In this document: piece after piece, positions 1 to 6,316 of the stretch
Position numbering within the stretch: position 1 is the stretch's first letter
Layout of the letters: each line of letters opens with the position of its first letter
Origin: Methanothermococcus okinawensis
GTDB taxonomy: Archaea > AGJL01 > Methanococci > Methanococcales > Methanococcaceae
Assembly: GCA_015661555.1 (NCBI GenBank)
Contig: DQVW01000103.1
Location: 1-13,199, forward strand
Length of the DNA stretch: 13,199 bases
Direction of reading: 5' to 3'
Program-made: the position numbers and the translations under genes
Notes under the pieces: generated by a model
What the model saw: the letters and a program-made list of their open reading frames with translations, nothing else
Told to the model about the DNA's origin: nothing
Database searches by the model: none

Positions 1-80
1 ATTGTAGAGACATTTAGAGACTTTCTCACTTCACTATCTGTGATGGCAGTGGTATCTAGGCAGAACCTCTGTTTCTTCAA
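1..80 (-). CDS. RNA ligase partner (UPF0278, PIN-like), N-terminal fragment
   Basis: Reading the minus strand from a TTG codon at 80-78 gives 26 residues beginning MKKQRFCLDTTAITDSEVRK, open to the window edge. The opening, a short basic stretch then [RF]-hydrophobic-LDTTA-TD, is what I recall as the N-terminus of the UPF0278 / 'RNA ligase partner' family, PIN-fold proteins found in archaea beside an ATP-dependent RNA ligase. The first Asp (residue 9) would be the first acidic metal ligand of the PIN site. GGAGGGG lies 7 bases before the TTG, which supports this start. The gene begins 23 bases after the upstream nucleotidyltransferase stop, so the two are probably co-transcribed. Only the N-terminus is visible, so the family call rests on one motif; the ligase itself would lie outside the window. 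Confidence 0.72.
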   Translation of the reverse strand, partial: MKKQRFCLDTTAITDSEVRKSLNVST

Positions 81-103
81 GGTATTTCCCCTCCAAGTAT
101 TTA

Positions 104-1171
104 TTAAAAATATTCCCTGATACTTTTATTTATAGCCAGTATCTTTATTTTAGAGGGATAGTTCCTGATATAACTGGAGATAGTATCACCCTCTATTCTA
201 CACTCCAACCTGGAGAGGATCCTCTCCTTGAGATGCCTGGAGAAACCCTGGGGTATAGCCTCCCTAATCTCCTCAAGACTTCTATAGGGTCTATTCCTCT
301 CTAACACTTCAGCTATATGTCTTGGGACATACCTCTCAAGGGGGTACTCGTTGGCAGTCTCCAGTATCCTATCTTCAAACCTCTTAAGGATAATCCCCTC
401 TATATCCCCTCCAGAGTACTCCTCTAGAACTTCCAAGGTGGTTTCAGGGACCATATTCCTTATCTCCTGGAATCTACCACTGTATATACACTCCCTGATT
501 TTACTACCACTTATGCCCTTCAACCGCTCTACGAAGAGGAACCTTGGATGGAAGTTTAATCCATATCTTCTGTTAAGTTTGTATATGGTGTAGGACAGGG
601 AGGCTATTATGTAGTTGTCTATCTCAAGTTTCTCACAGATGAACTCTCCAGTCTCAATACAGGATACCCTATAGGGCCTCACCTTGATGTGATACCCCTT
701 ATTTATAAGTTCTATTATTCTTTCCATACTAGGGTTTTTTATGTAGCCCCTGGGTATAACCTCCACACCTAGAGTGTGGAACATCTTAACTATACACTCC
801 ATGTACTGCCCAGAACCCATGATACCTAGGGGAGGTCCTTCAACTACTATATCTGCACCTGCCCTAATAGCCATTTCAGCCCTTATGTATCTATCTACTA
901 GATAGGGTACCCCTCTTCCACTTCTCTCAAGGGGTCCAGGAAGTACACTTATAAAGAGGCCCTCCTCCTTCCCTCTCCTGAGGCAGTACTTATGCCCCAG
1001 ATGAAGTGGGTTGTACTCTGTATAGTCTGCCACTATCTTTGTGTCCCTCTCCTCCTTAATCTCCTCCAATATCCTTTTAAATTTTTCAATACTTTTCTCA
1101 TCTCTCTCTGAGGAGTATCTCACCACCTCCTCCCTATCCCTGAGGAAGTTTTTAAGTGCCTTATCCCTCAT
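104..1171 (-). CDS. HIGH-motif nucleotidyltransferase, TmcAL/COG1323-related
   Basis: This 355-residue protein has the two signatures of the nucleotidylyltransferase fold: EYNPLHLGH at residues 52-60 (HxGH = His57, Gly59, His60) and ISGSKIRE at 220-227, the counterpart of the ISSTxIR motif. EYNPxHxGH is typical of TmcAL (tRNA-Met cytidine acetate ligase), which adenylates acetate to make N4-acetylcytidine at tRNA position 34 in bacteria; archaeal relatives are usually annotated only as predicted nucleotidyltransferases. Bacterial TmcAL starts almost directly at the HIGH strand. Here about 44 charged, probably helical residues precede it, and no internal Met offers an alternative start. AGGGAG lies 4 bases before the ATG. 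It reads away from tRNA-Val and into the RNA ligase partner gene, which suggests an RNA-linked job. The fold is secure; acetate-ligase activity is inference. Confidence 0.8.
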   Translation of the reverse strand: MRDKALKNFLRDREEVVRYSSERDEKSIEKFKRILEEIKEERDTKIVADYTEYNPLHLGHKYCLRRGKEEGLFISVLPGPLERSGRGVPYLVDRYIRAEMAIRAGADIVVEGPPLGIMGSGQYMECIVKMFHTLGVEVIPRGYIKNPSMERIIELINKGYHIKVRPYRVSCIETGEFICEKLEIDNYIIASLSYTIYKLNRRYGLNFHPRFLFVERLKGISGSKIRECIYSGRFQEIRNMVPETTLEVLEEYSGGDIEGIILKRFEDRILETANEYPLERYVPRHIAEVLERNRPYRSLEEIREAIPQGFSRHLKERILSRLECRIEGDTISSYIRNYPSKIKILAINKSIREYF

Positions 1172-1216
1172 GGTCTCCCTTACTATGGTAGTGCATTTGT
1201 ATTCATTAAACCGTAA

Positions 1217-1226
1217 TTTTTATATA
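1217..1226 (+). promoter_or_regulatory. TATA box of tRNA-Val, possibly bidirectional
   Basis: TTTTTATATA is centred about 29 bases before the first tRNA base, the usual archaeal box A distance. It is preceded by CCGTAA, which resembles a BRE. The opposite strand reads TATATAAAAA and lies about 50 bases upstream of the ATG of the minus-strand nucleotidyltransferase, so it could also serve that gene with a leader of roughly 25 bases. Confidence 0.6.
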
Positions 1227-1250
1227 GAAGATTTGTTATTTGTTTTAACT

Positions 1251-1327
1251 GGGCCCATGGTCTAGCTGGCTATGACATCGCCCTTACAAGGCGAGGGTCG
1301 CCGGTTCGAATCCGGCTGGGCCCACCA
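1251..1327 (+). tRNA. tRNA-Val (anticodon UAC), CCA encoded
   Basis: The full cloverleaf can be drawn. The acceptor stem is GGGCCCA with TGGGCCC, 7 perfect pairs. The D arm is closed by GTC/GAC, the anticodon stem is TCGCC/GGCGA around the loop CTTACAA, the variable loop has 5 bases, and the T arm is GCCGG-TTCGAAT-CCGGC. The loop puts TAC at positions 34-36, so it reads GUA valine codons (and others in the box through U34). The discriminator is A at 1324 and CCA follows at 1325-1327, encoded in the DNA. There is no intron. The G+C-rich stems against A+T-rich flanks are typical of thermophiles. A TATA box lies upstream and a T tract directly downstream. Confidence 0.97.
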
Positions 1328-1334
1328 TTTTTTT
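1328..1334 (+). terminator. T-tract terminator of tRNA-Val
   Basis: Seven T residues directly follow the encoded CCA. Archaeal RNA polymerase terminates at such runs, and no hairpin other than the tRNA itself is needed. Confidence 0.6.
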
Positions 1335-1380
1335 ATAGAAGATTATATTCATTTATTTAAAGATATAAATGTAAACCAAT

Positions 1381-1387
1381 AAAAAAA
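1381..1387 (-). terminator. T-tract terminator after the 146-residue protein gene
   Basis: On the minus strand the stop codon TAA (1390-1388) is followed at once by seven T residues, an oligo-T archaeal terminator. It separates this gene from the oppositely transcribed tRNA. Confidence 0.5.
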
Positions 1388-1828
1388 TTATAGTTTTTTA
1401 CACCTCCAGATAACCTTGTTACTCTCCTCGTCGTATTCTACACATGGCTTGGTAGCCTTATAGCCGTACATCTTACACAACATGTACATAAGTATCTTAT
1501 CTGGGGAGAGTACCACTGGGATATTCTCCTTTTTCAACTGTATCAAGCTCTCTTTTATTACAGGGTTAATTATCTCAAGGACTATATACCCTCCATCCTC
1601 GTAGAACCTGTAGTCATCACAGAGACCTAACTCCTCAATAACAATCTTTTTTAACTCATCCTCTTTTATTTTATCCTTCCTTGACTCTGTTATCTTCTGG
1701 GAGATAAGGTAGTCCATGAGGTACTTTGAGGAGACCCTGGATATTGTTTTTGAGGTATCTCCCATTAGGTTGTAAAGGGCCTTGTTTATAATGTATACCA
1801 GGGTATTCAGTAGTTTTTCTCCACCCAT
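1388..1828 (-). CDS. conserved-looking hypothetical protein, 146 aa
   Basis: I do not recognise this protein. It has 146 residues and no signal peptide or membrane segment. The first half is helical and basic (around GDTSKTISRVSSKYLMDYL). A middle part, EDGGYIVLEIINPVIKE, looks like a beta hairpin. The tail carries cysteines spaced C-x11-C-x13-C, ending WRCKKL. The alternation of a helical N-terminal part, a strand-rich centre and a Cys-containing tail faintly recalls V4R-like small-molecule or metal-binding domains, but this is a guess. AAAGGAGGGAT about 5 bases before the ATG is a strong ribosome binding site and fixes the start. It lies 87 bases after the thermosome gene on the same strand, with a T tract between them, so it probably has its own promoter. 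Confidence 0.8.
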   Translation of the reverse strand: MGGEKLLNTLVYIINKALYNLMGDTSKTISRVSSKYLMDYLISQKITESRKDKIKEDELKKIVIEELGLCDDYRFYEDGGYIVLEIINPVIKESLIQLKKENIPVVLSPDKILMYMLCKMYGYKATKPCVEYDEESNKVIWRCKKL

Positions 1829-1894
1829 ATCTTATCCCTCCTTTAAACTTTTCTAGGTAATTATATATCCAAATATATGAATATAAGGAAAGAT

Positions 1895-1901
1895 AAAAAA
1901 A
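1895..1901 (-). terminator. T-tract terminator of the thermosome gene
   Basis: Seven T residues on the minus strand, 14 bases after the thermosome stop codon, followed by ATCTTTCC. This is a plausible oligo-T terminator separating the gene from the downstream 146-residue protein gene. Confidence 0.5.
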
Positions 1902-1915
1902 TATGTGGGAGGTAT

Positions 1916-3541
1916 TTACATCATACCTCCCATGTCCTCTCCCATCTCTCCTCCTCCACCTTTCTTATCCTCCAACTTCTCGGCAGCGATTATGTCGTCT
2001 ATTCTCAGGAGCATCTCGGCAGCCTCTGATGCAGACTGGATTGCCTGTGTTTTAACTCTCAGTGGCTCAACAACTCCCTTCTCTACCATGTTCTCTATCT
2101 CTCCTGTGAAGACGTTCAATCCATAGGCCTCGTTACCCTTCTCTGCGTGCTTTGCCCTTAGGTTTACCATCATCTCTATGGCGTCTAGACCTGCGTTTTC
2201 AGCCAGTGTTCTTGGTATTACCTCTAGTGCATCGGCGAACCCTTTAACTGCCAACTGCTCTCTACCACTTACTGTATCGGCGTACTCTCTCAACCTCATT
2301 GCAAGCTCTACCTCTGTTGCTCCACCACCTGCAACTATCTTACCGTCCTCTATTGTACAGGCTACTACTCCAATTGCATCGTCAATAGCCCTTGCTACCT
2401 CATCTACTACGTGCTCTGTTGTACCTCTTACCAGGATGGTTACTGCCTTTGGATCCTTACACTCCTTGACAAATATCATGGAGTCTCCAGCAACCTTCTC
2501 CTCGGATACTACTCCAGCCTCTCCTAGGTCCTCTGGTGTAAGGTCCTTGATGTTCGATACTATCTTTGCACCTGTAGCCTTGGCAAGTTTCTCCATGTCA
2601 GACTTCTTGACTCTTCTTACAGCTAGTATTCCAGCCTTAGCCAGGTAGTGCTGAGCTAGGTCGTCTATACCCTTCTGACAGAATACTACGTTTGCACCAG
2701 CTTCCTTTATCTTGTCCACCATCTCCTTTATCATCTTTTCCTCTTGCTCTATGAACTCGATCATCTTTGCAGGATCTGTTATGTTTATCTTTGCATCTGT
2801 CTCAGTTTCTTTTACCTCTATTGGACAGCTTAGGAGAGCTATCTTTGCATTCTCTACTTTCTTAGGCATCTGTGGGTTTACTCTCTCCTTGTCTATTACT
2901 ACCCCCTTTATCAACTGGGTCTCGTCTACTGATGCACCCTCCTTCTTCTCAACCTTTATAAGGTCCTTGTCTACTTTACCCTCCTCGTCTACAACTGTAG
3001 TAACAGCCTCTACTACTATATCCCCTAACTTCTCTCTAGCCTTCTCAGCACCTTTTCCAGTTAGGGAGGTCATTGCTATTTTCTTCAGTATCTCCTTATC
3101 CTCTGGGTTAACATCCTTGGAGATCTCCTCTAGTATCTCCTTAGCCTTCTCAAGTGCTAACTGGTAACCCTTTATGATTACAGTTGGGTGTACATTCTGG
3201 TCTAACAACTCCTCAGCCTTTCTTAACAACTCCCCTGCTATAACAACTGCTGTTGTTGTACCGTCCCCTACCTCCTTCTCCTGGGTCTTAGCAACTTCAA
3301 TTAACATCTTTGCAGCAGGGTGCTCTACACTCATCTCCTTCAGTATTGTTACACCGTCGTTTGTAACAACGATGTCACCTAGGTCGTCAACTAGCATCTT
3401 GTCCATTCCCTTTGGACCTAGGGTGGTTCTTACAGTCTCAGCTATAACTCTACCTGCCAGTATGTTCATTCTCTGAGCATCTCTTCCTACGAATCTCTTT
3501 ACATTCTCAGGTAGTATAACTATTGGCTGTGGTGCAGCCAT
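1916..3541 (-). CDS. ths: thermosome subunit (group II chaperonin)
   Basis: This is a 541-residue group II chaperonin subunit, which assembles into a double-ring cage and folds cytosolic proteins using ATP. Visible family motifs are TLGPKGMDKMLV (residues 40-51), the nucleotide-contact segment VTNDGVTILKEM (59-70), GDGTTT (92-97, phosphate and Mg binding) and GGGATEVELAMRL in the C-terminal equatorial half. The central helical-protrusion and apical region (about 215-365) has the normal length. The end is the Gly/Met-rich tail typical of chaperonins (GGGGEMGEDMGGMM). The start is fixed by AGGAGGTGGT just before the ATG. A TATA box about 55 bases upstream suits a short leader, so it is probably transcribed alone. 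Methanococcal genomes usually have one thermosome gene, making a homo-oligomer; whether a second exists here cannot be seen. Confidence 0.98.
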   Translation of the reverse strand: MAAPQPIVILPENVKRFVGRDAQRMNILAGRVIAETVRTTLGPKGMDKMLVDDLGDIVVTNDGVTILKEMSVEHPAAKMLIEVAKTQEKEVGDGTTTAVVIAGELLRKAEELLDQNVHPTVIIKGYQLALEKAKEILEEISKDVNPEDKEILKKIAMTSLTGKGAEKAREKLGDIVVEAVTTVVDEEGKVDKDLIKVEKKEGASVDETQLIKGVVIDKERVNPQMPKKVENAKIALLSCPIEVKETETDAKINITDPAKMIEFIEQEEKMIKEMVDKIKEAGANVVFCQKGIDDLAQHYLAKAGILAVRRVKKSDMEKLAKATGAKIVSNIKDLTPEDLGEAGVVSEEKVAGDSMIFVKECKDPKAVTILVRGTTEHVVDEVARAIDDAIGVVACTIEDGKIVAGGGATEVELAMRLREYADTVSGREQLAVKGFADALEVIPRTLAENAGLDAIEMMVNLRAKHAEKGNEAYGLNVFTGEIENMVEKGVVEPLRVKTQAIQSASEAAEMLLRIDDIIAAEKLEDKKGGGGEMGEDMGGMM

Positions 3542-3590
3542 CCCACCACCTCCTCACCTATTTTTCTCTCCTTTATATTCTACTTCAACG

Positions 3591-3600
3591 GTATATATAT
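3591..3600 (-). promoter_or_regulatory. thermosome promoter TATA box
   Basis: On the minus strand ATATATATAC, preceded by GTTTTTAGTC, lies 50-60 bases upstream of the thermosome ATG. With an archaeal start site about 25 bases downstream the leader would be about 28 bases and would contain the full ribosome binding site AGGAGGTGGT (minus strand, about 3556-3547). Confidence 0.5.
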
Positions 3601-3636
3601 GACTAAAAACTTCTATATAATTCTTATGGTTTTGTG

Positions 3637-4389
3637 CTATTTACTGCACACCTTAGCATCTATTACCACATGCCACACCCCTGGGGCGTACTTCTTTACC
3701 TTCCTTATCTCATAGGAGGTTAACCTGTAGTTGTGAACTTCGGCAGCCCTCCTTATACTTTGAACACCCTCGGAGTAGAGAGCCTTCTCAGGTAGGGTGT
3801 CGTGGTAGTGTATAACACCTCCCTCCTCCTTTAAAAGTTGAAAGGCCTTGTCCAGGAAGTACCTGGTTTTAAGTACATAGCCCATTATCACCCTATCTGC
3901 CACGTTCTCCAGGTCTAACTCCCTGTTGTCCCCCAGGATAGGTTGGATATTCCTCAACCTGTTCAACCTTATATTCTCCCTTAGGTAGTAGTAGGCCTCT
4001 GGGTTTATCTCCACCCCGTATATCTTTTTAGGTTTGGAGTACTTGGCCATAGGTATGGAGAAGTAACCTATACCTGCAAACATATCCACTACTACCTCTT
4101 TGGGATTGGAGATATGTGCCATCCTCTTCCTCTCCTCTATATTACCCATGCTCCACATAACCTTGGATATATCCAACTTGAATAGACAGCCATACTCCTT
4201 ATGGATAGTTTCAGTCTCACTACCGTATAGTATCTTGATCCTTGGTTTTCTAAGATCTCCAACTATCCCCTCGTACTTTACGATAGTTTTACACCTGGTT
4301 TTCTCCAGTATATACTCTATCTCCTCCTGGGATAGATCCCTCTTTACCAACACTATATCTCCAACCTTCTGATACCTTAACATAGCCAT
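3637..4389 (-). CDS. taw2: Taw2, tRNA-Phe wybutosine aminocarboxypropyltransferase
   Basis: Taw2 (TYW2) moves the 3-amino-3-carboxypropyl group of SAM to C7 of 4-demethylwyosine at position 37 of tRNA-Phe, a middle step of wybutosine synthesis. The 250-residue protein has a Rossmann fold with motif I DMFAGIGYFSIPMAKY (102-117), motif II GVEINP (125-130) and GDNRE near 158. The later GGVIHYHDTLPEK segment is what I associate with Taw2. The paralogue Trm5 (m1G37 methylation) is about 80 residues longer through an extra N-terminal domain and has an N-[LF]-P-type catalytic motif, absent here (VADRVIMGY). A second ATG (codon 3, 4383-4381) is as plausible as the first; neither has a well-spaced ribosome site. 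The gene is divergent from serB across 68 bases. Confidence 0.87.
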   Translation of the reverse strand: MAMLRYQKVGDIVLVKRDLSQEEIEYILEKTRCKTIVKYEGIVGDLRKPRIKILYGSETETIHKEYGCLFKLDISKVMWSMGNIEERKRMAHISNPKEVVVDMFAGIGYFSIPMAKYSKPKKIYGVEINPEAYYYLRENIRLNRLRNIQPILGDNRELDLENVADRVIMGYVLKTRYFLDKAFQLLKEEGGVIHYHDTLPEKALYSEGVQSIRRAAEVHNYRLTSYEIRKVKKYAPGVWHVVIDAKVCSK

Positions 4390-4402
4390 CCTTCAAAAGT
4401 AG

Positions 4403-4410
4403 TTTATAAA
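4403..4410 (+). promoter_or_regulatory. serB TATA box (palindromic)
   Basis: TTTATAAA lies 48-55 bases before the serB ATG, giving a predicted start near 4432 and a leader of about 26 bases containing the GGTGAT ribosome site at 4449-4454. Because the box is a perfect palindrome it might also fire toward taw2, but that transcript would start at or inside the taw2 start codons. Confidence 0.5.
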
Positions 4411-4457
4411 GGGTGTTAGGATTATTAGAATAATAATTTTTAATTTTTGGTGATGAA

Positions 4458-5087
4458 ATGAGAAAGAGGGGTCTTGTACTCTTCGATCTAGACAGTACCT
4501 TAATAGAGGAGGAGACCTTAGATGAGCTGGCTAAATTGGCAGGTGTAGAGGAGGAGGTAAAGAGGATAACTAGGGATGCCATGGAGGGGAGGATAAACTA
4601 TGAGGAATCCCTCAAGAGAAGGGTATCACTTTTAAAGGGTCTAGCTGTGGAGGATGTAATGAAGGTAGTTTCAAGGTTGAAGTTAACAAAAGGGGCAAGG
4701 GAAACTGTAGAGGAGCTTAAAAGTAGAGGGTATGTTGTAGGTGTGATAAGTGGGGGATTCAACATAGTGACAGATAGGGTAAAGAGGGACCTAGGTTTAG
4801 ACTACGCCTACTCCAATGAACTTGTGGTGAGGGAGGGGAGGTTAACTGGTGAGGTTAGGGGTAGGGTTATGAGCCCCTCTGCCAAAGGTGAGATACTGGA
4901 GGAGATTGCAGGGAGGGAAAAGATAGATTTAAAGGATACGATTGTTGTGGGGGATGGTGCAAACGATATAGGTATGTTCAGGAGGGCAGGTTTTAGAATA
5001 GCCTTCTGTGCAAAGGAGGTATTGAAAAGAGAGGCAGATGTTGTGATAGAGAGGAGGGACCTCAGGGAGATCTTGAAGTATATCTAA
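4458..5087 (+). CDS. serB: phosphoserine phosphatase SerB
   Basis: SerB hydrolyses O-phosphoserine to serine, the last step of the phosphorylated serine pathway; in methanogens phosphoserine is also a precursor for cysteine. The 209-residue HAD-family protein has all catalytic elements: motif I FDLDSTL with nucleophile Asp10 and acid/base Asp12, the cap-domain substrate residues Glu19 and Arg55, motif II ISGGF (Ser98, Gly99), motif III Lys143, and motif IV GDGANDIGMF with Asp166 and Asp170. From memory it aligns along its whole length with the structurally known Methanocaldococcus jannaschii enzyme. Ribosome site GGTGAT lies 3 bases before the ATG. It has its own promoter and is followed by a T tract, so it appears to be a single-gene transcript. 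Confidence 0.96.
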   Translation: MRKRGLVLFDLDSTLIEEETLDELAKLAGVEEEVKRITRDAMEGRINYEESLKRRVSLLKGLAVEDVMKVVSRLKLTKGARETVEELKSRGYVVGVISGGFNIVTDRVKRDLGLDYAYSNELVVREGRLTGEVRGRVMSPSAKGEILEEIAGREKIDLKDTIVVGDGANDIGMFRRAGFRIAFCAKEVLKREADVVIERRDLREILKYI

Positions 5088-5088
5088 C

Positions 5089-5094
5089 TTTTTT
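5089..5094 (+). terminator. T-tract terminator after serB
   Basis: Six T residues start two bases after the serB stop codon, a short archaeal-type terminator that would separate serB from the importer operon. Confidence 0.35.
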
Positions 5095-5109
5095 AAAATA
5101 ACATAAAAT

Positions 5110-5117
5110 TTTTATAA
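5110..5117 (+). promoter_or_regulatory. putative TATA box of the importer operon
   Basis: TTTTATAA within an A+T-rich stretch, about 65 bases before the binding-protein ATG. It predicts a start site near 5139 and a leader of about 40 bases. A second A+T-rich candidate near 5143-5150 would start transcription almost at the ribosome site and is less likely. Confidence 0.35.
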
Positions 5118-5150
5118 CAGTCTTGTAATACTAAATCCAAAATTTTTAAT

Positions 5151-5172
5151 ACTTGTTATTACTTAGACAAGT
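5151..5172. promoter_or_regulatory. inverted repeat in the importer-operon leader, possible operator
   Basis: ACTTGT (5151-5156) and ACAAGT (5167-5172) form a perfect 6-base inverted repeat with a 10-base spacer, just before the binding-protein start codon. A related half-unit CTTGTAATACT sits exactly 30 bases upstream (5122), close to three helical turns. The position overlaps the start site or leader, where a metal-responsive repressor could act. I cannot match it to a known operator consensus. Confidence 0.3.
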
Positions 5173-5178
5173 GATATT

Positions 5179-6300
5179 ATGAAACTATTAAGATTCTTAG
5201 GTGTAGCATCTATAATTTTCATACTAGGGTTATGCGGGTGTATTGAAAATACTCAAAAAATTGAAGGTTCAAACGTTGAAACTCTAAACACCCTAAAGGT
5301 AATAGATCTATACAACAGGGAGGTAGAGGTTCCAGAGAAGGTAGAAAGAATAGTGTGCTGTGGACCAGGTTGTTTAAGATTGATAGTATACCTCAATGCA
5401 ACAGATAAGGTTGTTGGAGTTGAAAATGCAGAGAAGGAATGGATTCCCTGGGGTAGGCCCTATAGAATAGCTCATCCTGAACTTGCTGAACTACCTACCA
5501 TTGGACAGGGAGGACCCTCTCCAAAACCTAACCCAGAGGCAATCCTCCAAGTACACCCCGATGTTATATTCGTTACCTATATGCCCAGGGAAGATGTTGA
5601 GGAGTTAGAGAGGAGAACTGGGATTCCTGTAGTAGTATTAAGTTATGGAAAATTAGCCACCTTTAACAACAGGGAACTTTTCAGATCCTTGAAAGTTGCC
5701 GGGAAAATTTTAAACAGGGAAGAGAGAGGGGAAGAGGTTATAAAATTTATAAATGATACCCTGGAGAACCTACAGGAGAGGACCAGGGATATACCTGAGG
5801 GGGAAAAACCTAGAGTATACGTGGGAGGTATAGGTTTCAAAGGGGCAAGAGGGATTGAGAGTACCATGTGTAAGTATCCACCCTTTGTTGCAGTGAATGC
5901 AAGGAATGTTGTAGATGAGTTAAATAGAGAGGGGCATGTATTTGTCAGTAGGGAGCAGATATTGAATTGGAATCCAGATGTTATATTCATAGACGAGGGA
6001 GGTCTAAAATTAATTCTTCAGGATTACAGGAAAAATCCAGAATTCTATAAATCTTTAAAAGCCTTTGAAAATGGAGAAGTCTATGGACTACTTCCCTACA
6101 ACTTCTACACTACAAACGTTGGAACTGCCCTTGCGAATGCTTACTACATTGGAAAAGTTCTCTATCCAGAGAGGTTTAAAGATATAAATCCTGAGGAAAG
6201 GGCAGATGAGATATATAACTTCTTAGTAGGCAAACCAGTCTATAAAGATATGAGGGATTTCTGGGGAGGATACAGGAGGTTAAATTTCAGTGAGGAGTAA
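5179..6300 (+). CDS. ABC importer binding lipoprotein (iron/corrinoid/oxyanion class)
   Basis: This is a 373-residue class III solute-binding protein (BtuF/FepB/MolA fold, two lobes joined by a long helix). It captures the ligand outside the cell and delivers it to the permease encoded two genes downstream. A basic N-terminus, a hydrophobic stretch (residues 7-18) and the lipobox-like LCGC with Cys21 indicate a membrane-anchored lipoprotein. The PBP domain follows: lobe 1 from KVIDLYNREVEVPE, the linker helix about 168-205, and lobe 2 with GFKGARGIEST and the ending DFWGG. The loop after the first strand, which lines the ligand cleft in this fold, reads IVCCGPGCLRL (Cys60, Cys61, Cys65). GTGAT lies 3 bases before the ATG. 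Annotation pipelines would call it an iron ABC transporter protein; the real ligand could be an iron complex, corrinoid, molybdate/tungstate or another metal species. Confidence 0.88.
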   Translation: MKLLRFLGVASIIFILGLCGCIENTQKIEGSNVETLNTLKVIDLYNREVEVPEKVERIVCCGPGCLRLIVYLNATDKVVGVENAEKEWIPWGRPYRIAHPELAELPTIGQGGPSPKPNPEAILQVHPDVIFVTYMPREDVEELERRTGIPVVVLSYGKLATFNNRELFRSLKVAGKILNREERGEEVIKFINDTLENLQERTRDIPEGEKPRVYVGGIGFKGARGIESTMCKYPPFVAVNARNVVDELNREGHVFVSREQILNWNPDVIFIDEGGLKLILQDYRKNPEFYKSLKAFENGEVYGLLPYNFYTTNVGTALANAYYIGKVLYPERFKDINPEERADEIYNFLVGKPVYKDMRDFWGGYRRLNFSEE

Positions 6301-6316
6301 TTAACAGGGCGATAAC

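Noticed and set aside
2178..3476. Several plus-strand frames of 100-156 codons opposite the thermosome gene
   Set aside because: They are antisense shadows of a strongly biased coding sequence; the translations are Ser/Thr/Phe-rich with no domain.
3637..4389. Trm5 (m1G37 methyltransferase) as identity of this gene
   Set aside because: At 250 residues it lacks the extra N-terminal domain of Trm5, and the catalytic N-x-P motif is replaced by VIMGY, in line with Taw2.
4289..4582. 97-codon minus-strand frame spanning the start of serB and the taw2-serB gap
   Set aside because: It overlaps two well-supported genes, has a Ser-rich shadow composition and no family motif.
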